Shown piece after piece: positions 48,337 to 57,485 of a DNA stretch of 64,000 nucleotides; position 1 is the stretch's first letter, and every line of letters starts with the position of its first letter. This stretch comes from Eikenella glucosivorans (lineage in GTDB: Bacteria > Pseudomonadota > Gammaproteobacteria > Burkholderiales > Neisseriaceae). A program made the translations under genes and the position numbers. The notes under the pieces are model-generated. The model saw only the letters and a program-made list of their open reading frames with translations, had not been told where the DNA came from and did no database searches. The stretch covers positions 62,001 to 126,000 of the forward strand of contig NZ_JACSGR010000004.1 of the NCBI RefSeq assembly GCF_016025525.2, in the 5' to 3' direction.

Positions 48337-48801
48337 ATGTTAAAGCGAAAATTTAAGTATTTATCTAGCACTATTGTGATTGCATTATGTGTTGTTCCGT
48401 TGTGTGTAGTAGCCAAAAGTATTTCGGATGGCACAAAACAATCTGAGCGTGGAGACTTGGTCATCGACCACGTTGCCTGCACTCTGGAGGATGGAAGATA
48501 CTTACTCGTACATCCTATCCCTAATAATTATTCAAGATATTCTTGGCAAGCAGATATTGGGCAAGGGGAATCTATGATTAAGCTGCGCAGGGGTTCGTAT
48601 GATTATGTAGAGGATGGCAATGTCAAAATGGACTATCTATTCACGCAAGGCGGATTAAAATACCAGATCCACTTCGATTATGATAGCTTTCGTGAGAACC
48701 GTAGTAAAGGATATATTATTATCAGAAATAGAAATAGAAATAAAAATAGAATAATTTCCCGCATTCACTGCAAAACAACCCCAAAGTTTTGGGTTGAATA
48801 G
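48337..48801 (+). CDS. Hypothetical exported protein
   Basis: 154 residues with a signal peptide (about 26 residues, ending CVVAKS). The mature part is basic and beta-rich (YLLVHPIPNNYSRYSWQAD, YIIIRNRNRNKNRIISRI) with two Cys residues that could pair. Not recognised. AT-rich, with its own terminator behind it. Confidence 0.6.
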   Translation: MLKRKFKYLSSTIVIALCVVPLCVVAKSISDGTKQSERGDLVIDHVACTLEDGRYLLVHPIPNNYSRYSWQADIGQGESMIKLRRGSYDYVEDGNVKMDYLFTQGGLKYQIHFDYDSFRENRSKGYIIIRNRNRNKNRIISRIHCKTTPKFWVE

Positions 48802-48812
48802 ATTATTTAGTT

Positions 48813-48844
48813 AAACCCGAATATCTTTCTCGATATTCGGGTTT
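48813..48844. terminator. Perfect 13-bp hairpin, bidirectional terminator
   Basis: AAACCCGAATATC (48813-48825) and its exact complement (48832-48844), six-base loop, followed by TATTTTA. It separates the exported-protein gene from the converging traG operon. Confidence 0.85.
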
Positions 48845-48847
48845 ATT

Positions 48848-49177
48848 TTATCTGTAATTATTTAAAATTTCCTGCATTTCCTTAGCTCTACGTGCATTCA
48901 TATTTGTAAGGCATTCTATTTGCCCAGTAACATTTCTTCCATAATATCGGCAATTAGCATCTCTATAATCAATCCACTTTCTCTGAACAGCATCAAATCC
49001 TTGAACCTCAGCAACCGGCATACTCTGTCGCATTTGCTGGTATATACGGTTCATCTGTATTTTTGTTTGATTGTAAGCATTTTCTAATTGCCGCAGTTGT
49101 TCATTAGGGCCAACGCTTGGACCAGCGAAAGCACTAAGCGGAGTGAGTAATAGTAAAAAGTAAACTTTTTTGCTCAT
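48848..49177 (-). CDS. LprI-like (DUF1311) putative lysozyme inhibitor, next to traG
   Basis: 109 residues from the ATG at 49177, with a strong GGAGG ribosome-binding site that lies directly after the traG stop. Signal peptide of about 18 residues (ending AFA before GPSV). The mature protein matches the DUF1311/LprI pattern: LRQLENAYNQ, then QRKWIDYRDANCRYYG and a second Cys in IECLTNMNARRAKEM. Members of this family inhibit lysozyme. Ten bases behind traG, whose C-terminus carries two peptidoglycan-hydrolase-like domains, so a role in protecting the donor or blocking those domains is plausible but unproven. Confidence 0.75.
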   Translation of the reverse strand: MSKKVYFLLLLTPLSAFAGPSVGPNEQLRQLENAYNQTKIQMNRIYQQMRQSMPVAEVQGFDAVQRKWIDYRDANCRYYGRNVTGQIECLTNMNARRAKEMQEILNNYR

Positions 49178-49187
49178 CGATCCTCCT

Positions 49188-52100
49188 TTAAAGGAAATAT
49201 TTTCTGCGATGCTGTTTGAATTCAGGCGCTTCAACCATCTCGCCTTTTTCAATCACGTTATTTCTATTGGTATCCCATACAGAATTCAATTCGTATGCTG
49301 CTGATCCTTTCCTATACCCATATCCAGATACGGCAGTATAAAGATCGGCAATATTAGTTGGTTTATTTGCTCTAAATCCACGATCTTTGAAATAGTTTTC
49401 AACAAAGCCCATCTGTCTCTCAAATGATAGGGCGCCGAACTGATCCCGTGTCATGCCAAAATATAGCCCATCTTTTCTTCCATCTGTATATTCCATAAAC
49501 TGGATCAGGCCTGTTGCAGATGAATGAGGGTTCTTTATGCTCGGACTGAATGTTCCTACTGTTTCAAAAGAAATAACAGCAGCCAAATCATTAGGGTTTG
49601 CCCCTATATTCCTAGCCACTCGTTCAATTATTGCAGCTTTTTCAGGTGTAAATCCCCTGATATTGGTTGCATATGAGTGTTGTGAACTTGGATTAGCTGG
49701 GTGATCTAACGGTACAGTCGTATTAGATAAACCTTTAAATCGAGCTACTACAGGCGTAATTCTGCCTGACGCTATGGCATCCTCATATGTTTTCCCTGGC
49801 GCTCCCCATTTACGCTCCTGTTCGAAATCAGAAACCCATTTTCCAGTATGTGCATTATAAATGGCTACGTGACCAGGAGCATTAGGGTTCCTTGGGTTAA
49901 CAAGGGAAATTACATCGCCATGTTGGAATTGCATATTCCGATCAAAAGGAACACGTTCATATTGACTGGTAGAAAGCAATCTAGCTGCAACATTTTTCCC
50001 ATCCCCCAATCCTGTGCCCTTGCCGAATGGGTTCATACCACTATCATCCAGTATCATGCGTACATTCAATGCACAATCCCCATCACCAAATCTCTTATGC
50101 CCCTGCCACTCTTTTGTCATATGGCCATTTGCATATTCTCTAAAGGTAAATCCGTGGTCATGCCGGTTTTGGAATGCGGCATCAAGTTTGGCATAAGTGG
50201 CATTGGATTGGCTGTTATGTTTTTCTGGTTCCACTCTATTGTCTAATGCGGAAGTGTTCTTATGCAATCTACCGTGCGCTGAAGCATGCTGATTAGCGGG
50301 GGAATGTTCTGTCCCGGTAGGCTCATGTGATCTTGATGTTGTTGCCTGCGAAGAGTCTGCTTGAGGCGTTAGCTTATGTCCGATAACCTCCTCAATTGGT
50401 TTACCATCAATTGTCTTCGTTGCATCGGACATACTGAATCCTTCCATCATTCTTCTATTGGCAGCCACTTGGTTGATTTTTTCATTCAACTCAGGATCAA
50501 GGGTAGCTGCCGGCATCCCGTCTTTACTATCCTGGGTGCTACCGAACATATCCCGCAAAACCCTACCACCACCTAATGATGCTGCATCTAATGCGCTGAC
50601 TGCATAGCCAAACGTGGCACCAACGTAATCTCCTTGTTCCAGCTGTTCTCCTGCGCTATGCCATGCACTCCATGCGCCTGTCTGGGAGTAATCCAAGAAC
50701 TTCCGTACAGGACCTCGTTCACTGAGCTCCTTCGCAACATTATTGTTAAATTCAGTCATCTCTGCCATTTTGGCACGGTTATAGGCCAAAATTTTCTGTC
50801 TATCCTCCAATGACAGATTATTTTGCTCCTTGCCATCACTATTATGGCGTGTTGCAAATGCCGATTCGGTACGGCCATGAGGGTTGGCTTCTTCCAGTGC
50901 TTCCTTATTGCCCAGCGGTGCAGCAAATTTGCCAATACCTTCTGCTCGGTCAGCAGATATTTGAGCATCAATGGCCTCTTGGTTACTACTGTGCAACGTA
51001 TTTGCATTTGTATGTACAGCCAATGCCCCTGCGGATAGATTATGGTAGGCTTGGGCATGAGCTGATGGATTAGCAGATGTCATACCGTGGATGGCAGCAA
51101 GAGCAGCTGCTTGTTCGTTGCTTGATCCAGTGTACAGACGGGTTAATGTGTTGAAGTATTCGCTATTATTACCAATAGCATTTTGCAATGCAGCCCCAGC
51201 AGCCCTATCATATTTAGCTGCTTCGGTCGCACCTGCGGACAAGCGATTTTGTGTAACAGCTGCACTAGTGGGCTCAAGCAACGAGTCAAATGCAGTGCGA
51301 TTGATACTACTACTGAACCCATGACTAGTGGTGCTACTAGTTGCATGTTCGATACTGCGCATTTCTTCCCTAGCATCAGACAAGCCTTGTTGAACAGAGT
51401 GACTAATCTGATGAGAGTCAAGCTTACCGAATGCAGTCTGAATACCCTCAGTATCATCTAATCTAGTACCAACTTTCATATCATGGCTTTGACCATTGCT
51501 GTCGGTATAGGTAACTGTATCTTTAACCTCACCACCAACACCGGCAGTAATGATTTTCCCGCCTGAGGCACCCACTACAAACGACTCTCCCGACTGAACA
51601 GCATGATCACCCTGACGGGCAATACGTGCAATATCTTCACCACTCTCAGTTTTTGCATACACAATGCCGGTGGTTTTCACTACGCCATCACTGTCAATTT
51701 CCGCTAATGTACGGCTTTCTGTTGCGCCTTCCATCATCTGTATCTTAGACGAGATCGCATGGCGAGCACTTTCGATAGAGTCTTGGCTAGTCTGTAAGTT
51801 AATAGATCCAGGATTAGAGGCATCTGCATTATGAACAAGGTTTTGGTTGAAATTATCAGTAGTCAACACTCCACCGGCTGAACTATTGGCAATCATTCGA
51901 GCAGTACCGATAACTTCCGACTGATCCAACTTCGGTGCAGCTTTATCCTCATCAATAAAGTCCTTACCAACCATGTTGGCACGCTGCGCCAGTTGTACCA
52001 AACCATAGATAGACGCGCCCATGAATGACAGCATAACCAGTGGTACGGATGACATCATCGTGGAGGCTGAAGCCAACATATCTTGCGTGCTGTTAAAAAT

Positions 52101-53864
52101 ACCATTGATCACAGTAGGCGAATATATCCTGGTCGGTTCATCAGATGCGGCAATAGCCAAAATCAAATCGTGCATTCGGTTGTTATAGTTCTGGAGCATA
52201 TAGTAGGCAATGGCACTATTCAGCGGCAGCCAGGAATTGATCCAAGCTGCGAACATCAGGTAGCTCCCCATAACACGGATACCGTTCCAACCCATAACCA
52301 AGATGATGAAAATCATGATCGGAGCCATCACGATATAAATAAACATCAGTATATTCATGCTGTGCCCCATGAAAGTCTGGAATGCAGAAGCTTCGCCAGC
52401 CGCATCAATAGCGGCACGATTGCGTGCTTCGGACAGCATAAACGCTTGTCGTGCACACTCGCCATCATTGCCGCCGATACAGCTGTGCACAATATTTGAA
52501 AAAATCATATTAGCTTCGATTTCGGCCGCACTGACCGAGTTGCCAGCAGTAAATACCTGAGCCAAGGCGGCAGGCTGTACCTGACCTTGTTGAATCTGGC
52601 TACGTACGGTGTTGAGAATAGTAGCCGGGTCGCTAATCCCCATCGCCGCACCACTGCGGTCAGTAACGCAATTGGCATTACTGCTGACAGAGCGTCCTTC
52701 AGCATCGCGACAAGCTGCTGCCGCCATGGCTACCGGCAGCTGATCCAACTCGGCCTGCGTACGTTCGTAATGTTGATTATTGTTGATACTGCTGCCTTTG
52801 ATGGCAGATAAGTTACGGTTGCTAGTGACACTGACGGCAGTAGGTGAGTAGTTTTTCCCGGGCAGATTAACAACGTTCTGAACCATCATCAGAGAAATAA
52901 TTTTCCCTGCATCAGAGCAACCGACCAATCCTTCCACCATTGGCTCCCCAGGTTTAGCCCCAGGCAAAACTATCCTAACCATCCCGGATTGATTCCCGCG
53001 TGTTAATACATTGAAAATACCTCCTTTATCAGCCTCGCTCCAGCGGCTCCCCCAGTTGCACACTTTGGATGCCTCAGACAGATTGTGTAATAACAAGGCA
53101 TTTTCCGGGCCTGAAAATTGATTCCGAAGCCTCAATACAGTTTTCAGGGGGCTGAAATAACCCTCTGCGCCGTGAGTCAGTATGCCCCCCTCCGGTGCGG
53201 TAGTACCTCCAGTCATGGTGCTATCTGGCATAACCTGCATTCCAGTGTCGTATTGTTCGGTCAGCCGCTTGGAAACGTAGGAAAACAGCCCCAATGGATA
53301 GGCTACCCCAATTGGTACGTTGTCCACTTTGCGGAATCCGACCGCTCCCCCCGTGGCTCCGCCTTTCGCATCGTAATAGGAAGCAACCCATACCGAGGTT
53401 TTGGGAATGAACAATGCTGATACGATGATAATCATCAGAAAGGTATTGAACGGCTGCATGGTTCGTTTGGTAATAAACTGTACCAACATCGAAGTTAGTG
53501 CCAGCATTGCACCCAGTTGCAGCAGGCTGATTAGGGGCGATCCTGTACCTGCACCGTTGAAGAACATGGCAACTGCATTCAGTCCCTTAGCCAGTACATC
53601 AATGTCGCCTACTACCCATAAAGTTGTGATGTCCTGATCCGCCCCCGCATCAATAGATGCCGGTAATGCATCAGCCACCGCTGGTATCTGGATCAACAGC
53701 ATTGTTATCAACATCATGACTTTCCCGAGTCGATTACGGCCATACCGCAACCACCCGGTAAACCGGTTCTTGCAGAGAAGTCCGCTTATTGTCCCTTTAG
53801 ATAGTTTGAGTAGCGAGATGGCTACATTCAGGATGGAGCGGATGAGGTGGGGGCAGCTAGACAT
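49188..53864 (-). CDS. traG: TraG mating-pair protein fused to CHAP-like and lytic-transglycosylase-like domains
   Basis: 1558 residues from the ATG at 53864, with AAAGGGAAA upstream; an ATG at 53885 is possible. The N-terminal 620 residues are the TraG_N membrane region (SLLQLGAMLALTSMLVQFITKRT, FLMIIIVSALFIPKT, ILMFIYIVMAPIMIFIILVMGWNG, MLASASTMMSSVPLVMLSFMG), followed by a long helical, Ala/Ser/Gln-rich periplasmic part. About residues 1237-1375 look like a CHAP/NlpC-type amidase with Cys1264 (GDCALNV) and His1332 (PGHVAIY). About 1405-1540 look like a lytic transglycosylase or lysozyme fold with candidate Glu1434 (ISFETVGTFSP) and GLIQFMEYT. F TraG ends near 940 residues without these. 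Functions in mating-pair stabilisation; wall cutting by the extra domains is inferred. Confidence 0.82.
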   Translation of the reverse strand: MSSCPHLIRSILNVAISLLKLSKGTISGLLCKNRFTGWLRYGRNRLGKVMMLITMLLIQIPAVADALPASIDAGADQDITTLWVVGDIDVLAKGLNAVAMFFNGAGTGSPLISLLQLGAMLALTSMLVQFITKRTMQPFNTFLMIIIVSALFIPKTSVWVASYYDAKGGATGGAVGFRKVDNVPIGVAYPLGLFSYVSKRLTEQYDTGMQVMPDSTMTGGTTAPEGGILTHGAEGYFSPLKTVLRLRNQFSGPENALLLHNLSEASKVCNWGSRWSEADKGGIFNVLTRGNQSGMVRIVLPGAKPGEPMVEGLVGCSDAGKIISLMMVQNVVNLPGKNYSPTAVSVTSNRNLSAIKGSSINNNQHYERTQAELDQLPVAMAAAACRDAEGRSVSSNANCVTDRSGAAMGISDPATILNTVRSQIQQGQVQPAALAQVFTAGNSVSAAEIEANMIFSNIVHSCIGGNDGECARQAFMLSEARNRAAIDAAGEASAFQTFMGHSMNILMFIYIVMAPIMIFIILVMGWNGIRVMGSYLMFAAWINSWLPLNSAIAYYMLQNYNNRMHDLILAIAASDEPTRIYSPTVINGIFNSTQDMLASASTMMSSVPLVMLSFMGASIYGLVQLAQRANMVGKDFIDEDKAAPKLDQSEVIGTARMIANSSAGGVLTTDNFNQNLVHNADASNPGSINLQTSQDSIESARHAISSKIQMMEGATESRTLAEIDSDGVVKTTGIVYAKTESGEDIARIARQGDHAVQSGESFVVGASGGKIITAGVGGEVKDTVTYTDSNGQSHDMKVGTRLDDTEGIQTAFGKLDSHQISHSVQQGLSDAREEMRSIEHATSSTTSHGFSSSINRTAFDSLLEPTSAAVTQNRLSAGATEAAKYDRAAGAALQNAIGNNSEYFNTLTRLYTGSSNEQAAALAAIHGMTSANPSAHAQAYHNLSAGALAVHTNANTLHSSNQEAIDAQISADRAEGIGKFAAPLGNKEALEEANPHGRTESAFATRHNSDGKEQNNLSLEDRQKILAYNRAKMAEMTEFNNNVAKELSERGPVRKFLDYSQTGAWSAWHSAGEQLEQGDYVGATFGYAVSALDAASLGGGRVLRDMFGSTQDSKDGMPAATLDPELNEKINQVAANRRMMEGFSMSDATKTIDGKPIEEVIGHKLTPQADSSQATTSRSHEPTGTEHSPANQHASAHGRLHKNTSALDNRVEPEKHNSQSNATYAKLDAAFQNRHDHGFTFREYANGHMTKEWQGHKRFGDGDCALNVRMILDDSGMNPFGKGTGLGDGKNVAARLLSTSQYERVPFDRNMQFQHGDVISLVNPRNPNAPGHVAIYNAHTGKWVSDFEQERKWGAPGKTYEDAIASGRITPVVARFKGLSNTTVPLDHPANPSSQHSYATNIRGFTPEKAAIIERVARNIGANPNDLAAVISFETVGTFSPSIKNPHSSATGLIQFMEYTDGRKDGLYFGMTRDQFGALSFERQMGFVENYFKDRGFRANKPTNIADLYTAVSGYGYRKGSAAYELNSVWDTNRNNVIEKGEMVEAPEFKQHRRKYFL

Positions 53865-53899
53865 GATGTTTCCCTTTATTGGCATATTTGGTGTGTTTG

Positions 53900-55432
53900 T
53901 TATTGAGATAATCCAGAGCTATTGCCGGCCAGCAAGACCGCCCCTCGTACCATAGTTACGAAATTCCGGTGTGCGGCGGCACGGGTACTGCTGTCGGCAT
54001 AACGTTCAGCTTGGGCCGTTAGCTCTGCCAGCTGTTTCTGTTGATTGGGTGACAAGCCGACGATGCGTTTTCCGCTGGAGGTAATATTGGCTGAATAGGC
54101 AATAGAGACGGTTTTATTCATTGCCATCACCATCTCTGCTGCCATCTGCTCGCCGTACAGGTGTGCGGCGGCATCGGCTGCTTGGATAGCTGTCTGCGTA
54201 CCACTGCGTGCTGCTTGACTGAGCACATCAAGAGTCTCTTTAGGCAGCCGTCTAAGGAAGGCGATTTGTTGTTCAGTCAGCTGTTGGTTATTATCGATAA
54301 AATAAGCCATGATTGAACCTTCTTGAATTTGGGACGGTATCGAATCGCCTAATTTATTGCCATCACCGAAGGCGGTCTGTTTGCCAATCAGAAGATTGAG
54401 AATGTAGCGGTGGGTCCCAGGATATTTTGAGTCGTTAGTTACTACTTCTTGGCAGCTGTCTGCTTTATGGATATCGAAATCCTTACATTGGTATTCGCTA
54501 AGTGCTGCACCGGTTGGTGCGCCATTGACTAAGTCTTTAAACGACCAAATTGGAGCCAGGTCTTTGTCTACGCGCTCAGAGGATCCTTGGACGAATTGAC
54601 CACCAGTTGAGGAGGAAGTCGCCTTATCGCCGGTTAAGATAATTTGCGTACCATACAGGCTCATAGCCATTTGCAGAAAAGCCTGATCGCCACCATACGG
54701 ACGGGTATCAATCGCACCATCACCGGAAGATTTGAATACACCGGCGGAAACCAAGGTATTCATCATATTGTTGCCATATTCGGTAGACTGATCTGCCGCA
54801 TCCGTCGGCCGATTGGCATTGCGACCATCGTAGGTGCGGCTATCGTTCGCGGCAGCATAGTCTTTCGCTTTCCCGGAAGAAGCAGCCATTGCGGCTTCGG
54901 CCTGCCCCTTGCTGTCGTCACCGAAGGCAGATGGGTTACGGTTACCACGTAGGTAGTCGATTCCCATGGTACCGAGTTGGCAGGTATTTTTGGCTTGGCT
55001 GTTGATTTTGGTGGTCCAATCTTGCAGGCCGGACATGATGTTCTGACAAGGTGGGCAGAGGTTATCTAGGGCAATCTTGATGGCATAACCTGTACCGTTA
55101 GCCACAATGGCACGAACTAAGTTTTGCATGTTTTTTTCCGAGATCATGGAAAAACTGCCGAAATAGGCATCAATGCCGCCGCAACCCGCTCCGACGCGCG
55201 GCGGATCAAAGGCCATTACATTGAAACTGCGTACCGGTGTGCGGACCGATAGCCCCCCCAAAGTGCCGCCGTAATTATCGTTGACTGCACCCACGGAGGG
55301 AGCTGTTTGGTTCCACATAGCATCCATGCCACCAGAAACGTCAGCTTGTGCTGTAACACTTGTACCAAGCCATAGTGATAAGGCCAGCATGGTCGGTATG
55401 ACGTATTTTCTAGTACCCAAATAATTTTTCAT
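53900..55432 (-). CDS. traH: Conjugal transfer protein TraH
   Basis: 510 residues with a signal peptide of about 30 residues. TraH marks: GGSFSVRTP-type stretch (GGLSVRTPVRSFNVMAFDPPRVGAGCGGID, here by position about residues 58-87), the DAYFGSFSMIS block, and CPPCQNIMSGLQ with paired Cys residues. A coiled-coil middle and C-terminal helices follow. TraH works with TraF, TraW and TraU in pilus assembly in the periplasm. Lies between traF and traG, as in F. Confidence 0.9.
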   Translation of the reverse strand: MKNYLGTRKYVIPTMLALSLWLGTSVTAQADVSGGMDAMWNQTAPSVGAVNDNYGGTLGGLSVRTPVRSFNVMAFDPPRVGAGCGGIDAYFGSFSMISEKNMQNLVRAIVANGTGYAIKIALDNLCPPCQNIMSGLQDWTTKINSQAKNTCQLGTMGIDYLRGNRNPSAFGDDSKGQAEAAMAASSGKAKDYAAANDSRTYDGRNANRPTDAADQSTEYGNNMMNTLVSAGVFKSSGDGAIDTRPYGGDQAFLQMAMSLYGTQIILTGDKATSSSTGGQFVQGSSERVDKDLAPIWSFKDLVNGAPTGAALSEYQCKDFDIHKADSCQEVVTNDSKYPGTHRYILNLLIGKQTAFGDGNKLGDSIPSQIQEGSIMAYFIDNNQQLTEQQIAFLRRLPKETLDVLSQAARSGTQTAIQAADAAAHLYGEQMAAEMVMAMNKTVSIAYSANITSSGKRIVGLSPNQQKQLAELTAQAERYADSSTRAAAHRNFVTMVRGAVLLAGNSSGLSQ

Positions 55433-55444
55433 GATTTCCTCCCG

Positions 55445-56410
55445 TTACATTCTGCGCTGTATCATTTCATTCAACATCTTAACCAGTTCATCGGTGTTGT
55501 TCGGGTTACGTATCCGCCGCCGTACATCAGCCATGTCACCCGGTGTCAGGATACCCCTGTCTTGCAGTTTGGCGATGTTACTCAACTCGGGATTGGCAAT
55601 CTGCATATCGATGGCCGCCAATACGATTTTTTCTTCTAACTCGGCTTGAGACATCGCGCCGTGTGCCACAATCGCCATTTTGTCCGGAGGAGCAACCAAG
55701 ACTACGGCTGGGGTCAGTTTGATACCCAAAGAACGGGCGCGAGACGCACCACGGTCATATAACAGCTGTGTGGCAGGCATACCTTGGATCACACCGCCGT
55801 CGGTACTGATATAGCGCACCGGTAGGCCGTATTTCTGCGACAACATCCGGGTAACCGCAAACTGGCTGTGGCAAAAGTGGCATTGTGAATCGAAGAACAG
55901 CCATAGGCCGGCTTTACTTCTCAGATCGCGGATAATGCCCTCACGGGCACGGCTGATCTGCGACAAGGCCTGCGCTCTGGCCATTGATGAAATCGGAAAC
56001 CTTACCGACTCGTCCAACATCGGATCGGTGCGTACCACCTGTTCGCTCATATTGGCGTAGTTGGTGGACATATCCAATGCCACTCGCTCCATATATTTAT
56101 AGGCACGCACATTTTCTTCGGTCGGGTTGGTCATGGCGCGATCCAGCAAAATTGGTAGTTGCTGTCGCACCCAAGCGGCCGAAAATAGCTCAGGACCAGT
56201 AGATTCCGGCTGTGCGGCTCTGACCGGAGCGGCTGGCTGCGGAGCAGGAGGCCGTCGAGGTACCGGTTTAGGCTGCGCCGGTGTTTCTTCATACCACAGC
56301 CAGCCGCGTGGCGCGGCGCGCCGATAAGCATTGTCAGCATAAACGCTCGGCACAGTCACCAAGGTGGCCACCGTAACAGCAATCAGGATATTTTTAAGTC
56401 GGTATCGCAT
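55445..56410 (-). CDS. traF: Conjugal transfer protein TraF, thioredoxin-fold
   Basis: 321 residues with a signal peptide of about 25 residues. The mature start, RGWLWYEE, is the TraF signature. A Pro-rich linker (45-62) leads to a thioredoxin-like domain with CHFC at 177-180, so unlike F TraF, which lacks a working CXXC, this one may be redox-active or act like TrbB. Followed by LTPAVVLVAPP (cis-Pro region). Located before traH in the operon. Confidence 0.88.
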   Translation of the reverse strand: MRYRLKNILIAVTVATLVTVPSVYADNAYRRAAPRGWLWYEETPAQPKPVPRRPPAPQPAAPVRAAQPESTGPELFSAAWVRQQLPILLDRAMTNPTEENVRAYKYMERVALDMSTNYANMSEQVVRTDPMLDESVRFPISSMARAQALSQISRAREGIIRDLRSKAGLWLFFDSQCHFCHSQFAVTRMLSQKYGLPVRYISTDGGVIQGMPATQLLYDRGASRARSLGIKLTPAVVLVAPPDKMAIVAHGAMSQAELEEKIVLAAIDMQIANPELSNIAKLQDRGILTPGDMADVRRRIRNPNNTDELVKMLNEMIQRRM

Positions 56411-56422
56411 TGCCTTCCCTAT

Positions 56423-57475
56423 TTAACGTTGCGGAATGGTGTCATTAATCGGCTGTCTCCAATCAAAAACCTTAGGAACAGTACCGTGCGTACCAAGCCA
56501 GCTGCGCACTTGTGAACGTACCTGTTGCTGCTTTGGCGACGGCAGTGCTGCCAATGCCCGTTCTGCTCGACGGTTATGCCGGCGGTCGGCTACGGCAGCA
56601 ATCATCAGCCATTTGGCGGCATCCACCGGGTTAGCCTCACGCAGCCGATCGCCCCTGCCCTGGTAGTCGGCCAGCGCCAACATGGCACCAACATGCCAGC
56701 GGTCGGCGGCCTGTACCAGCAACGGATAAGCGCGGTAGGGGTTTTGAACGCCGCCACGACCATTCAAGATAGCCATGCCGTAGCCGTACAGCCCCTCAGC
56801 TTCGTTGGCTCGTGCTGAACGTTCCCAATACTCCAATGCCTCACGTTCATTTTTTGCTACGCCGTAGCCCCGCTCCAAGATCTGCGCAATATAGACAGTA
56901 GCTGGCCAAAAAGCCTTGTGTTGACCACCAGTTTTATAGGCACTTTCAGCTGCTCGAAACCAGCGCAATGCTTCCGCACCGTTGGCAGGTACGCCCTGAC
57001 CGTAGTAGTACATCAACCCCATGTTATAGGCGGCTGCATAATTACCGTTAATATCTGCCAGCCGTCCGCCATCCATACGCTTGGAGGCCAGATTGTAGGC
57101 ACGAGCGGCAGTGGCATAGTCAGGACGGCCACCCAGTCCAGGCAGTTTGCCGGTGTGTGCTAGGTAGCCGTACTGCAATGCTGCCCAGCGGTTACCTTGG
57201 TTAGCAGCATTTTTCAGATCGGTTGCAGCCGCACTGTCGCCGCCGATGACCCGACGGTACATGCTAAGGGCGAACTCCTGATCACGCTGCCACATCCGCT
57301 GCCGGCTTTCCGGCCGGGCCGCTTGGGTACGGGGGGCAGTATTGGTATTGGCCTGTCCAGCCAAACCCTTGTTGCCGAATACTTGGTTGGGGTTGGTTGC
57401 CGGCGTACCGAACGATAGGGAGGGCAGGCAGCACAATATCGCCGCCGTAACTGCCATCCTGTACTTAGTGGACAT
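56423..57475 (-). CDS. Sel1-repeat protein at the traN position
   Basis: 350 residues from the ATG at 57475, with AGGAG upstream. Signal peptide of about 23 residues (ending SFG). Contains at least five Sel1-like (TPR-type) repeats from about residue 75 on, such as YNMGLMYYYGQGVPANGAEALRWFRAA and YGYGMAILNGRGGVQNPYRAYPLLVQAA (quoted in part by position 150-290). Expected to be a periplasmic scaffold for protein contacts. In F-type operons traN lies between trbC/traU and traF; here this gene takes that place and no TraN-like gene is seen. Confidence 0.82.
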   Translation of the reverse strand: MSTKYRMAVTAAILCCLPSLSFGTPATNPNQVFGNKGLAGQANTNTAPRTQAARPESRQRMWQRDQEFALSMYRRVIGGDSAAATDLKNAANQGNRWAALQYGYLAHTGKLPGLGGRPDYATAARAYNLASKRMDGGRLADINGNYAAAYNMGLMYYYGQGVPANGAEALRWFRAAESAYKTGGQHKAFWPATVYIAQILERGYGVAKNEREALEYWERSARANEAEGLYGYGMAILNGRGGVQNPYRAYPLLVQAADRWHVGAMLALADYQGRGDRLREANPVDAAKWLMIAAVADRRHNRRAERALAALPSPKQQQVRSQVRSWLGTHGTVPKVFDWRQPINDTIPQR

Positions 57476-57485
57476 CTGTTTGCTC

